Source: Istiophorus platypterus
Lineage: Eukaryota > Chordata > Actinopteri > Istiophoriformes > Istiophoridae
Direction of reading: 5' to 3'
Length of the DNA stretch: 64,000 nucleotides
Assembly: GCA_016859345.1 (NCBI GenBank)
Contig: CM029120.1
Location: forward strand, 22,019,001-22,083,000
The position numbers and the translations under genes are program-made. Positions 34,957 through 46,620 of the stretch are shown piece after piece (position 1 is the stretch's first letter; the number at the start of each line of letters is the position of its first letter). The notes under the pieces are model-generated. The model searched no databases and was not told where the DNA came from. It saw only the letters and a program-made list of their open reading frames with translations.

Positions 34957-35670
34957 TGGAGGGTAGAAGAGAGCCAGATAATGAGAAAAAGATTCACAAA
35001 AGTGGCATCGAAACAAGCCGGGACACTGGGGGGTGCCAGGGATAGAAACACGTTGATGGAGAACATACAGGAGGAGGGACAGGCATGGAAAGAGAAAGGG
35101 ATGAGTGAGATGGAAGATGGAAGAGAGAAAAGCTGCTAATTCAGTGGCCAGGCAGGCAGGCGTGGAGGAGGGGATTTGAACTGAGCTCTGGTCCAGATCC
35201 TTGCCTGTTAGACTGACACAGCAACAACCCTGCCACTGGCTTAATCCTCCAAATCACCCCTCCACCATGAGAACAGAGACAAGCAAGGATTGGAGGGGAG
35301 GATTTTGCAGGGAATCCAATCGACGGCTAAGGAAGGAGAGGGGAGGAAAGGAAACAAGGAAGGGTACAAATGGATGGACTGACAGATAAGGAAGAATGAG
35401 AGCAGAAAGAAATGGGGGAAAGATAGAGTGGACGATGAGAGCTGAGCATTTTGTATAGAATCAGTTGTGGACAAAAGATAAAGGAGAAGCTAGGGAAGCA
35501 AACATGGAAGGAATAAAGAGAGGAGAGGAATAACAATAGCGAGCCAAATTGGCTGAGAAGGAAGAAGTGAAGACAATGATTGAGAGAGTGTAGAGGCAGA
35601 GGAGAGTGGGAGAGGGAGAAAGCAAGGGAGTGAGGGACATCAGGAGAGAATGAATGAAAGAGGAAGAGGG
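34957..35670 (+). repeat. Purine-rich tract
   Basis: About 700 bp in which the plus strand is dominated by GA-type words (GGAAGG, GAGAGA, GGGAGA), giving long Ser/Leu/Phe-rich frames on the minus strand that are compositional artefacts. No exact unit repeats, so it is low complexity rather than a satellite. Confidence 0.7.
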
Positions 35671-35780
35671 GTGCCTTGAGCTGGTGTTTCAGCTCCATCC
35701 AACTGCGGGTCTCACTGGCACTAATGAGTGTGGCAGCTCTCGGGAGTATCTCTGTGTATGTGTGTGCAGCGACAGAGCGA

Positions 35781-35810
35781 GTGTGTGTGTGTGTGTGTGG
35801 GGGGGGGGGG
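35781..35810. repeat. (GT)n plus G12 run
   Basis: Nine GT units run into twelve consecutive G (35799-35810). Confidence 0.95.
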
Positions 35811-35859
35811 TTGCTTGGCACTGCCAAAGCATCCCCCCTCCCCACACCGACTTTGTTTC

Positions 35860-36280
35860 TGCCTTGCTGCTTACCCTTTCATCCCTCTCTTCTTCTCTTC
35901 CTCCCTCCCTCCCTTGCTCATTAGTATGATTGAATACCCCCTCCCTCTTTCGTCTGCTATCTGGCGGGGTCAGTGAACATGCAGAGCATTTCCAAACCCA
36001 CCGCAACATCCACCCCTCCACCCCATCTCTCCCTATCTTTTTCCACGCAAAACATACCCCACCTCTGGGCACTTATTACAGAAAGGCTGGCCTTGCTCCC
36101 AACATCCACAGAGCTGGAGGGTTGTGGCCTTAAGTAACCCCCCTCTTGGTCCTTTTACCAGCTCCCGAGGAAAAAAAACAAGGACTCACTGTTGATGTTT
36201 TCCTCACCAACCGAGCTTCTTCTCTCCTCTGCATGTTCCCTTCCAACCCTCCCTCCTTCCTCCAACAGGCACTGCTCCTC
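35860..36280 (+). repeat. Pyrimidine-rich tract
   Basis: CT-rich on the plus strand (CCCTCTCTTC, CCTCCCTCCCTCCC), the reverse bias of the preceding purine-rich block. No gene evident. Confidence 0.6.
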
Positions 36281-37570
36281 AAACCAGGTTCACTATTGAT
36301 TGTTAAAGGGTGTGAAAGGGCAATCAATAAGGCTTTCCTGGCGTGCACAGAAACTATAGAGCCTATATGGAGAAGCAGGAGGGTCTAAATTGGTCATGGG
36401 GCCTGGGTTGTGTGGTGGGCATTTATTGTTTGTATATTGGCACGATTGAAAGAGGAGGAGGACAGAGTGGAAAGGAGTGCTATGGTGTAGAATAGTATTC
36501 AGCATTACCTCACACACATACAGCCACAAATGCAGACACACTGCCCCCCCCCCCAAATGAGGGACCTCTTTAAAAATTCATTCAGTCAATAATGACCCTT
36601 CGCCCTCCCAGCCTCTCCTAGGAGCCAGCATAGCTGCCTCCTCCCACACAGCCTCTTTCTCCTTCTACCTCTATCACACACACTTAAACACATGTACTCC
36701 TCCTCATCCTCTAAGGCTTAAAGTCAGGAAATCCATGCAACGCTTTTGACAGTGCTGTAGCATCACCATTAGCTATGCTAACATGTCACCTGCATACTAC
36801 AGTTACATACAGTATCTCAGGATTAACAGTAGTTTTATTTCTAGTCAGACAGATTTTGTAGTAATTTCCTTCAAACGACGGAAGCTACCTTGTGGCTCAA
36901 CAAATTAGCAATGCTATCTGGTGGCAAGACTAGCAGAGATAAGCGTCGTGGTGCACAGAGGATGGGACTTTGATCAAGTCAGCCATGTTGTCTGCTCTCC
37001 CTAGAGATGGCTCCTATTATCTGATTACTCATACTGCTGGATCACGCATATTGGATCAGAAAAAAAAACAAAACAGTAAAATGTATTTTAGGAATACTGG
37101 AGAGACCCCAAAGTCTGGGCCGGGAGCCAAGCTTTTCCTTCATAGCAGTGTGTCACTGATTTATTTTGTGTTTGTGCCATGTTTGAACTTAATTTGGTGG
37201 TTTTGCAGACTAGGACTACTTATGCTCTTGCACTTAAATTGGCTGATGAAATTGACTTTTAATTTTCTTAGCAAATAATACACTGATACTTTATAGAAAT
37301 TAATTTTATGTTTTATATAAATTTCTATATGTTTTCCTCAACATACTTGTTTCATTTTTTTCTAGGTGACTTCACAATTGCAGGTGTGGTTTAATGTCAA
37401 AGAGAGACTTGTTGGCATTGAAAGTGAACTGGAAAAAATGAATTGGATGAGTTATCCAGCAATTCAAACATGATATTTTTAATATTCCTATTGTCGTTGA
37501 TCAAATTATAATGTCACATTTTGAGTGTGAGTGAGTAGAATCACGGGGCACTTTACGTTGTGCCCACATA
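36281..37570. other. Non-coding, no gene seen
   Basis: Contains a 10-C run near 36544 and otherwise mixed unique sequence. A weak mixed-composition block is at 36590-36740. No coding support. Confidence 0.55.
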
Positions 37571-37579
37571 AGCAGTTAA

Positions 37580-37945
37580 CATCCAGTAATGCTATGTTGC
37601 ATGCATATTCAATCCTGATGGGAGTGCTCTCTTCCAGGATGACGATGTTCCCATCTCTCAGACACAAGGTGATATGAAAATTATGTATATCATATGCTGT
37701 GGCCTTCACGGTGACCAGATCTCAACCCAACTGAACAAGTATGGGAGATTTTGGACTAACATGTTAGACAGTTCTCTCGACCAACATCATTAAAACACTA
37801 AATGAGGGAAAATCTTCTGGAAAATTTGTGTTCATCCCTTCAGTAGAGTCCAGAGACTCAGTTAAACTGTTATGGTGTCACATTGTGGCCCAACACCTTA
37901 CTAAGACACTTTATGTAGGATTTTCCTTTAATTTGGGTGTAGATC
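37580..37945 (+). mobile_element. Tc1-like transposon fossil, 3' part
   Basis: TTCCAGGATGACGATGTTCC corresponds to the second catalytic Asp region (QDD-type). CCAGATCTCAACCCAACTGA reads PDLNPTEQVWEILD in frame with the catalytic Glu. Further on, the frame gives PFSRVQRL and CGPTPY before ACTAAGACACTTTATGT, the usual 3' end of one fish Tc1 family. The N-terminal two thirds are absent and stops interrupt the rest. Confidence 0.75.
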
Positions 37946-38490
37946 AATTGATGGGCAAAAACGGCAATTTATAAAAGATAAACTGCAAACAATAATTATC
38001 AAAAAGTGATGATCAATTAAATGTAGTATTACTGGGAATGTTATTTAAAAAGAAACATAAACTTAAAAATTGTTATACACAATTAACTGAATTATCTAAA
38101 ATAGTTGATGTCATGTCTTTTTTAAAAAAATACACTTTAGTCTTTAACAGGCCACTCTTCCACTCAATCTGAAATAAAGAAATAATCCCTGAATAAAGAA
38201 AATGAGGGGGTATTTTGGAGTCTGAGAGACTATCGCTTTTAAAACAACAATACATCATCTTCAAACCCCTACATGAACTTGATAAGAAGGGTTGGTTAAA
38301 TTTGTTGTGAGTGAATATTTCTTATGGTGGTCTGTTTTAACTTACATGATTCCTGATACCTTTTTAACTTTTTCATTGTTTGGAAACATTAATATATTTA
38401 TTAATTTTTTGAAAATAAAATTCCAATGACTTTGGAAGACCTATTGTAAGATAGTGAATAACCATACTTTATTTTTTATTACTTTAATTT
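37946..38490. other. Non-coding, no gene seen
   Basis: AT-rich; nothing recognised. Confidence 0.6.
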
Positions 38491-38499
38491 TTCGAAACA

Positions 38500-38950
38500 T
38501 CTCAAACTCCTGTCCAATTGGCCTTGACACAGAGCTTCTACAAGTAGTTCATCAAAACTGTGCAAAAAGAACATGTGGGAATGCAGACGCAAAACCCTGT
38601 ATTCACCTTTGACTTCACCCGGGTCCGTTACCATAACTACCCATTATGACCCATTACCACCTTTCATGGGTCCCTGGTGGCAGCCTGTTCCCCATGCATT
38701 CAGCATGGCACTGCTCCTCCTCTCCATCCCTCCTTCCATTCATCCATCATGAGTAGACTGCTAATTGAAGCTGAGCGCCTCTCCTCTGACCCCTTTCAAT
38801 GAACCATTGGGTCTTCCAGGGATGCAACACTCCAGTGGTCCTGACGGGAGTGATTTGGAGTGACCCATCACATCAATAATATCCTAGAGTATTCAGGGTG
38901 CATTAAGCCTCTGGACATCCCCTCTATCTAGACCCCTCTGTTCTGCATCC
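38500..38950. promoter_or_regulatory. Candidate conserved non-coding element
   Basis: GC-balanced block with little simple repeat between AT-rich flanks. It holds TGCTAATTGAAGC (homeodomain-type TAATT) and TGACCCATCACATCA. It has no open frame across it. Regulatory role is an inference from composition only. Confidence 0.25.
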
Positions 38951-40355
38951 ATTCATTCTCCTATTCCATTTTGTTGCTCAACATTGTACAATGAAATAGA
39001 AACACACATACTAAGTAACAATAATTCCAAACCTTTTGCTATCTTGAACCTCTAATCTGGGTGCTAACTGCAAGAAGAATATGCAATGCAACTAATGTCT
39101 CATATTAATTAGTCAGAACCCAACATGAATGATATCTAAAATGTGAAAGAATCAGAATATAACAGTATTGGTTATTTAATCTCAAACCCTTCACTGTCCA
39201 CTTAATCAATTCTACTTATCATTTCCTTGATTTATGTATGTGTGCTAAACTCACAATCTAAAAGCAGTATGGGAGCAAAGGCAGGCTAAAACATTCTGGG
39301 TCCAATAGACATCTTAAAACCTAATTGTGAAAGTTTAAAAACATTGAATACTTAAATGTAAATCAGTGAAAATCTGGACACCATCTAGCTGTATCAATGT
39401 TGTGTGACTTTTCCTCTCAAATTTCCAAAAGGTAAACTTCAATTGCAGTTTCAACAAAATCCAAGAGTCCCATATTCAAAATTATTTTAAAGTATCTCAT
39501 CCAAATAGTAGTTGGCCATTTATGGCTCTAAAATTTCAAGTAAAAAAAAAGTTCCTGAAAATGGATCGGAAAAGTTCAGACAGTACTTAATCACAGTGAT
39601 ACATTGAGCTAAATGCAATGTCAGTGTGAGCATGCTAATATGCTAACATGAATTCAAATTGCATATATTCAGACATATGGTCTGGTCTTTGAAGTTACTG
39701 AAAAAAAATGTGGTATTTAAATTTCAACACTGACTATTCCTTAGTGGTTATATTTGAAAATTAGGTGTTCAATTTCTTATAAAATTCAGAAACCCCAGAC
39801 CCCATTATCATCTAAAAGGGGCACACATTTCTTTGAGCCTATCTTTATGTTAGCCATGGTGATTTTTGGTATTTTTCTGTTTTTAAATATCAGCAGACTG
39901 TAAAATCCCAGTCCTTATTATTATTGTTACAGTACCCCTGAACCATCCGTACATCTCTGTCTACCCTCCCTTAAATATTTCACTCACCCTGTCTTCCACC
40001 TGTCCATCCTATCAACATGTTCTCCTCCTTCACCATTTCTCCTGCCAGCCATCCACTCTCTTGTCTTCCTCTATCCATCACTGCATTTTTTCCTCTCCCC
40101 ATGCCTTTGGTACTTCCACACTCCCCCATTCATTATTTCATTCTTCCCTTCCTATTTCCCTCAGTTCATTCAACCCTTCCATCTATCTATGTTATCCTTC
40201 TTCTATCCCTCATTTTACCCAACCATCCTTTCCAGTTGTCAATTTCTTCCCCACTGCCTTAGAGGTAATTTGTGTCCAGTTGATATCACAGTCAAACCCT
40301 TCTGACCTGAAGACACTCAGGTCAGGGGAGGGAAATGTCCTAGAACAGATTTATC
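38951..40355. other. Non-coding with a small repeat piece
   Basis: AT-rich up to 39900, including a fragment of a common teleost repeat at 39595-39650 (TGAGCTAAATGCAATGTCAG, GCATGCTAATATGC). Then pyrimidine-rich sequence at 39950-40260 gives spurious Ser/Pro/Leu frames. Confidence 0.5.
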
Positions 40356-40359
40356 CATT

Positions 40360-40690
40360 AATTAAAGGAATAGCTCAACATTTTTGAAAATAGAGTTATG
40401 GGGGGGGGGGGGGTTCTGAAGTGAAATGTGGAGATAATCATCAATCTCATGTCTGTGTGTTACATATTGAGCTGGTGTGAGGACGTGGTTAACATAATTT
40501 AACGTGAAGACTGGAAGCAAGCAAAAAACGGCTGGCCTAGCTCTGTCCAAGGTGAAATGTTGCATATCGAATCTTATTTGTTTAACCAGCTCACAAACAA
40601 AGACTTATATAAGATAACTACGGGGAAAACATTACTTCCAGGTTCTGTTCCAAAAGGAAGAAACCTAATCCAAGATCATATTTAAATTTG
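40360..40690 (+). repeat. High-copy teleost interspersed repeat
   Basis: TTAAAGGAATAGCTCAACAT, then TCTCATGTCTGTGTG, GAAGACTGGAAGC, GGCTGGCCTAGCTCTGTCCA and CACAAACAAAGAC follow the order of a repeat found in very many teleosts. A run of 14 G (40400-40413) interrupts it. It has no coding capacity; likely a non-autonomous DNA transposon. Confidence 0.65.
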
Positions 40691-40945
40691 GAATAAAACA
40701 AGTTACGAAAAGATCTAGCCTGGGAACATAGCCTTGCTCAACAGCATGTGGTTCAGGCTACATATGTATGACAAATATTGTAATTTTAAAAAATCCTAAC
40801 ATGATGATACCATGGTTATGTACTGTTCAAAAATGTAAAAGAAACATTAATGATTTTTTTAGTGCAGCTTAGCTCTGGATTCATACATTTGTGAGAGTTC
40901 CCCCAGAGGATATTTAAAATATTATCATATCATGAATACACTAAA

Positions 40946-41791
40946 CACTTTTTTAGGAGCACCTGTACACCTGCTTTTTCATGCAATTATCCAATCAGCC
41001 AATCATGTGGCAGCAGTGCATTGCATAAAATAACGCAGATAATATACAGATAAATGCCTTGTTGATAAAAGAGGTCAGAGGAGAATGGCCAGACTGGTTA
41101 GAGCTAACAGAAAGGCTACAGGTACTCAGATAACCACTCTTTAAAACTGTGGGGAGCGGGAAAACATCTCAGAATGTTTAGCACACTGAACCTTGAGGGG
41201 GATGAGCTACAACAGCAGAAGACCTTGTTGAGTTCCAGTCCTGTCAGTCTAGAGGAGAAATGTGTAGCTGCAGTGGGCACAGATTAACCAAACTGGACAG
41301 TCTGATGGACCGAGATTTCTGCTGAGGCAGCAGATGGTCAGGTCAGAATTTGGCCTCAGCAGCATGAATCCATGGACCCAACCCGCCTTGTGTCGACAGT
41401 CCAGGCTGGTGGTGGTGTAATGGGGTGGGGAAGGTTTCCTTGGCACATTTTGGGCCCTTTAATAGCAATCAGTCCCGGTTTGACCGCCACAGTCTGTCTG
41501 AATATTGTCGCTGACCCTGTTCATCTTCTTCTAATGGCCACTTCCAGGAGGATAATGCTCCATGTCACAAAGCAAAAGTCTCAAACTGGTTTCATGAGCA
41601 TGACAAAGAGTTAAAGGGAATGTCAGTGACCTCCCCAGTCACCAGACCTGAATCTGACGGAACATCTTCAGGATGTGGCAGAACAAGTGATGTTCCAACA
41701 TCTTGTTCAATCAGTGCCACAAAGAAAAGATGCTGTTTTGAGAGCAAAAGGAAGCCTTACCCAGCATAAGTATGGTGTTCCTAATAAAGTG
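40946..41791 (+). mobile_element. Tc1-like transposon fossil with both ends
   Basis: Terminal inverted repeats are CACTTTTTTAGGAGCACC (40946-40963) and the complement of GGTGTTCCTAATAAAGTG (41774-41791), matching at 16 of 18. Inside, frames give RRMARLVRANRKAT, MDPTRLVSTVQAGGGV, GWGRFPWHILGPL, EDNAPCHKAK (second catalytic Asp, in another phase near 41550) and QSPDLNLTEHL (catalytic Glu block near 41640). Total length is 846 bp, against about 1.2-1.4 kb expected. The N-terminal DNA-binding part and a piece after the Glu block are deleted. Confidence 0.88.
41372..41614 (+). pseudogene. Tc1-like transposase fragment
   Basis: An 80-codon open piece of the DD34E transposase: MDPTRLVSTVQAGGGVMGWG then FPWHILGPLIAI and IVADPVHLLL. 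It loses frame before the second Asp motif, which appears as DNAPCHKAK in the next phase. Confidence 0.85.
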
Positions 41792-42399
41792 CTTGGTAAA
41801 TGTACATACCAATCCTCAGATAGAAATGCTTTGTGTGGTCATGGAGCTGAGGTGAGTAAAAATCAATCCCTCTGAGGAAGAATCAGGTTATCCCAAACAC
41901 AATCATTCACCAAACACCCAATCAAGCTATTTTAGATGCAGCACCTGGATTCTTCTGCAGATGCCTTGATGCGGGGATCAGTAAGAGAGAGAAACGGAGA
42001 GTCAGCATCATCACCCAGCAATTGAATCCTCCATTGTAATTCCCTAGTTTTTAATCAAGGCATATAATTATTGCCTCTAATACAGCATTAGTCCTCATAC
42101 CGTAAATTATGATTGCACAGAGAAATTGTGAATATTTTCTTTTCCTGGATCAACCCTTTCTCTGCCAGATTCATAATAACTACTTATAGCTCTCAGCAAC
42201 AGCATGACATCAGCCCTCAAGACAGGCGATTTTGTTCCTTGTTCCACAGGTGTCCAAGACAGTTTTTAACAAATGTACCTCTGCAGCAACTCACAGAATG
42301 AAAATAGTGTCAGATGAATGTGGCAATCAGTGCTTGGTGGGTATGAAAGAGTCATAGAGGCTGATTGCACGGTTGGAGCCGGAGAGCAGTGTTCCTCAG
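41792..42399. other. Non-coding, no gene seen
   Basis: Unique, mixed composition. The start of a possibly conserved block overlaps 42350-42400. Confidence 0.55.
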
Positions 42400-42745
42400 A
42401 CTCTCTCCATGCTAAGAATAACAAGCTCCGTCACCCACAGTGTGAAACAACAGACTGCTAATTGGAATCAGCATGCCTCTCCCTGAGCTTATTCTAATAT
42501 CTGCCGGCTGCCTCATTCGTGATATAGGTAAGGTATCGGGGTGTACTGTTGCGGCTGTTGTCCATTTATGAAGCAATCTTTTCAGCAGTGCATTTATTAA
42601 TGACGCATTGTGCTTGAACGCACTTCATAACAGGGAGAATGTATCTTAATAATTGCACATGAAGAATTTGTCTCAGCACGTTTATCTCTGCACCACGCAC
42701 CTCTGCATTATTCAGTCCAACTGTTTACGCTGCAGTTACTTTTTG
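42400..42745. promoter_or_regulatory. Candidate conserved non-coding element
   Basis: Balanced composition, no simple repeat and no open frame. It contains TGCTAATTGGAATC (homeodomain-type), CATTTATTAATG and ATGACGCATTG. It resembles developmental enhancers in gene deserts; this is a guess from composition and motifs. Confidence 0.3.
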
Positions 42746-44000
42746 TGTTGTTCTCTGGATACCAATGGTTTGCAAGAGAGCTACAGTCAACTTTCTCAGA
42801 AAACTACTAATAATGTTGACAAATAGCATCCAGCCTCAGCAACCACATCATCATGGCCGAATGAATCCACTAGTTGGTCCTTAGGCCACTGACCCTTGGT
42901 TCTCCTTGAGTCTGTTTATTCACTACATTTTGCCTGGAGTTCCAGAAACCAGCCAGTACTTCTATACTGTACTTCTTCATGGCCATAAGTATACCCCATG
43001 TCAAATTATTTAAGACCGCTATAAACATTGGGTTTTAGGTGTTATGTGCCATATATTTTTAATATTACCAGAAATAATTAATGTCTTAAATCAACATTGG
43101 GGAAAAGGGCTCCTCTTGATAAACAAGTAAAATAATCACTGCAATATGGCGATTATAGTTTCAGTTGATATTGCGATTAATTGGCAAATATATTATAAGA
43201 ACTAATTTGCATTACAGAAAAGGAAAATGATGTGAAGGAAAAACAAAAAAGAAACAAAACAAAGCAAAAAAGAAACAATAACAATAATAATTAATCAAGC
43301 GATATGCCATGATGGAGGAGGAGGTCTGGGGCCCTAAAACAGTTGCCTATGCATTTGATAATCCAGCCTTGTTAGTTGACAGACAGTTGATATTGGACAA
43401 TTTTGCAAAATCCCAGATTACATTCAAAGAATAGTGAAAAATTATCATTTTAAAAGCTAAGTGCTAGTGTTTGAAAATTATTTCGTTCTATACTATCTGC
43501 ACGTTAGCTACTATATAGTTAAGTTTAAGGAATAGTTCGTTATGGAAAATATGATTATGGTTAAGGTATAATTAAGGATAGAAATGTAAAACACCAGCGA
43601 GGTTGTTGCTTTTGTTTTGGGAACAAATCCCATGAGAGTACCAAAACCAACTATGCATTATTCCATCTCTACTTTCTGATCTCACTACTCTATTTTTGGC
43701 ACTTGGCACCCATTCATTTCTTCTGAAGAAAAATCCCTTGGCTCAATAATTTCCTAAAACAGAGTTAAAACATAAGTCAAAAAAATAGCCAAGTGCATTT
43801 GCACAGAAGGGTAAGTCAATATAGAGTTTTATTTTAAGCTAACTTTTAATTATGCCCCCCTTTAGCTTTCATTATCTAGTAATGTATATGTTTTAACTGA
43901 TTTCTAACAAAACTATAATATCTAATATGATATAAATTTTCCAATTGTTTAAAGTGCACCAGGATATTGCTCACACATCATGATCATTAAGGTATACCTT
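42746..44000. other. Non-coding, no gene seen
   Basis: AT-rich. A patch at 43141-43196 (GCAATATGGCGATTATAG, GATATTGCGATTAATTGG) has a repeat-like look. No gene. Confidence 0.5.
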
Positions 44001-44003
44001 ATA

Positions 44004-45165
44004 CAGTTTGGCGCTAAAGTATTTGGACAGTGACATACTTTTCATGATTTTGCCTCTGTACACCACCATGATGGATTTGAAACAAACAAATCCAGATGTG
44101 ATTGAAGTGTAGCCTTTCAGTTTTAATTCAAATGATTTCACAAAAATATCACATTAACTGTTTAGGAACAACAACCAACAACCACCTTCCTATCAGTTTT
44201 ACAGCATTAGGCTGAATCTGAGTAGATAGTATAGTATAGACCTGTACACTTCTGAATTCATCCTGCTGCTTCTATCAGCAGCCACATCATCAATAAACAC
44301 CAGTGACCCAGTTCCATTAGCAGCCATACATGTCCATAACACTGCCTCCACCATGTCTGACAGGTGATGTGGTGGCTTTGGATCATGAGCTGTTCCTTTC
44401 CTTCTCCATACTCTTCCTGTGATTCTGGTAAAAGTTGATAGGAACTATTCAGGCTTTTTCAGTTTTTTTCTAACAAAGTCTAATCTGGCCTTTCTGGCCT
44501 TTCTGGTCTTGAGTGTTACCAGTGATTTGCACTTTGTGTAAAGCTTCTGCATATGTATTCATGAAGGTGTCTCTTGATTGTAGACACTGACAATGATATG
44601 ACTATCTCCTGGAGTTTTCTTGACCTGACTAGATGTTGTGAAGGGTTTTTCTTCACGAGTGAAATAATTCTGTGATCATCCACTTTAGTTGTCTTCTTTG
44701 GTCTTCAGGGCTTTTGGTGTTGCTGAGCTCACCGGTTCAGTCCTTCTTTGTGTATTTGTTTTCTCCTAAAGTTTCTGCATCTGTCCGATAGGTTTTGTTT
44801 TTTTTTTTCAGACTAATTATTCCCAATTCATTTGCATCAACACTTCTTTTGACCACATACTAAAAGTTAAACATGAACAGCAACCAAAGGCAAAGTCAAC
44901 ACTTGGAGTCAACTCCAGATCTTTTATCTGTTTAATCTGTCATGAAATAACAAGGGAACAGGCCACAAATGGACATGAAACTATCAATTGTCAAATTACT
45001 TTTCAGTCTCTGAAAATGAGGGATTGTGTATAAAAATGGTTTTAATTCCTAAACAATTCATGTGTTTTTTTTTTAAACCTAAAAAAATATGAAGGTCTAC
45101 ATTTCAATCAAATCTTGATGGCTTTGTTTGTACAGGGGCAAATTTCTGAAAATTGTGACATGCAC
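44004..45165 (-). mobile_element. Tc1-like transposon, deletion derivative with long TIRs
   Basis: The left end reads AAGTATTTGGACAGTGACAT then CATGATTTTGCCTCTGTAC, and the right end near 45030-45161 reads as its reverse complement. The pair GATGTGATTGAAGTGTAG (left) and GATTTGATTGAAATGTAG (right, complemented) shows TIRs of about 130 bp. Between them the minus strand encodes part of a Tc1-type transposase: KPPHHLSDMVEAVLW, AANGTGSLVFIDDVAADRSS and RMNSEVYRSIL (about 44390-44240). The frame then runs straight into the left TIR, so the second Asp block and the Glu block are missing. Confidence 0.8.
44200..44400 (-). pseudogene. Tc1-like transposase mid-fragment
   Basis: About 60 residues are recognisable, centred on GTGSLVFIDDVAADRSSRMN, which is the region between the two catalytic Asp residues. 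It lacks the HTH region and everything downstream. Confidence 0.75.
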
Positions 45166-45237
45166 AACTCCTGCACCTAACTGAGAGCAATATTCAGCTG
45201 TCTTTGTTTGCAAACAACTGTGTGCTAAGCTAGCGGA

Positions 45238-45290
45238 CAATAGTTGGCTATTGTCAACTATTGAGCCATGGCTATTGTCATAGCTCAATT
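45238..45290. other. Cluster of nested short inverted repeats
   Basis: CAATAGTTG (45238-45246) pairs with CAACTATTG (45255-45263), and GAGC...GCTC and CTATTGTCA repeats follow immediately. A short hairpin just outside the Tc1 derivative's right end. Confidence 0.4.
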
Positions 45291-45299
45291 ACCATGTTG

Positions 45300-46480
45300 A
45301 ACATGGCAGCTTTGAGAACCCACTGTTCCTACACTGCAAGCACAAAGACTAATGCATTCTCTCTAAACCCAGGCACATAGTCCATCACACACTCATACTA
45401 GGGCACTGCACGCATACTATAACATACCTACTTGGGCGAGGTTTGTAGATGTGGAAGTATGTGTACTTGTGCAGTTTCACCTACACATTCAAAACACAAA
45501 GCATCCATGTACAGAGGTGTTAGCAGTCATACATCATACATTCACCTATATACCTCAAACAGAAATTGCACAGGGAAGATACTGGAGGTCATGATGTGCC
45601 CTGGAGCTTTTTACTGGCCATCAAATACATATCCAGAGATCTACACCAATGTCTTCATTATGATTCGTTGTCTTTTTCAATCACAAAACCACAACACTAT
45701 TTTAGTTCTTGATGTTGAATTGTGAAACAATGGAATGAGGTGTTGTTTATAATACAGTAAAGCATATCACCAAAGAATTTTTAGAGAGGGATATGTGAAA
45801 TGCATGTGTTTCTTAGATCACTTCTTTGCCGCTACATGCAGTGGATGAGGATGATAAATTACCCAATCTGATAATAGTGGGTGTAACCACTATAATCCAT
45901 ATCTCAATAGCTTAACAAGGGTTATCATATGCTGTTGTGGTAAGAATGATTGTAGGGGTGGGATTTGTGCTGTACAGTGAGTGCCTGTTTTGTGATTTCA
46001 TATCTGTATTTATGGGTGTGGGTGTGCTGTTTGTTTTTGCAATAGCTCAAGTATTTTTGAAATATTGTGTATTTGTATGTGTTTGAGAATAACACTCCAG
46101 CTGCCAATGCAGAGATTCAAAACAGTGGTGCCAGTGTATGTGTTTGTGTGTTTGTGTGTATGTGGAGTAGAGTGGGACTGTAGCCGCCCCTAACAAGCCA
46201 TTACAATCCTATTGATTTCTCATTAAAGCCCTGGTTAAAAATACAGCCTGATGTTGCTGTTGAGGGGAAGGTATGTATGTCATCCACCTGAGGAGTGAAA
46301 ACACACACTGTGCACTTGTTCAGACCTAAAACTACACAGCTAGAAATATAAAAACATAAACCTGTCTTAAGACTTTGCACATATACGTGTAAGCACACAC
46401 CACAAACATGATGCATATACACAACTGTCAGCACATACATATGCACACAGTCTACCCTTTGTATGTTGTGTCACTGAGCG
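45300..46480. other. Non-coding, no gene seen
   Basis: Mixed, with several short TG or CA patches near 46010-46160 and 46380-46450. No coding support. Confidence 0.6.
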
Positions 46481-46484
46481 TATG

Positions 46485-46620
46485 TGCCCCCGTCCCCCTT
46501 TTTAATTAAAGCATGCAGTAAGTGTGAAATTAACTCTCTCCTACACCAGGCCTGACAGCTCTGAGTGGTATGAGGGAGAATTGAATGCTTTTCTCTCTGT
46601 ACATAATTAGAGAGACAGAA
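46485..46620. promoter_or_regulatory. Candidate conserved non-coding element
   Basis: TTTTTAATTAAAGCATGCAG then GTGAAATTAACTC and TACATAATTAGAGAG give three TAATT cores within about 110 bp. Function inferred only from motif density. Confidence 0.2.

Noticed and set aside
35327..35845. 172-codon minus-strand frame rich in Ser, Leu and Phe
   Set aside because: It is the translation of a purine-rich low-complexity tract, without signal peptide logic or domain.
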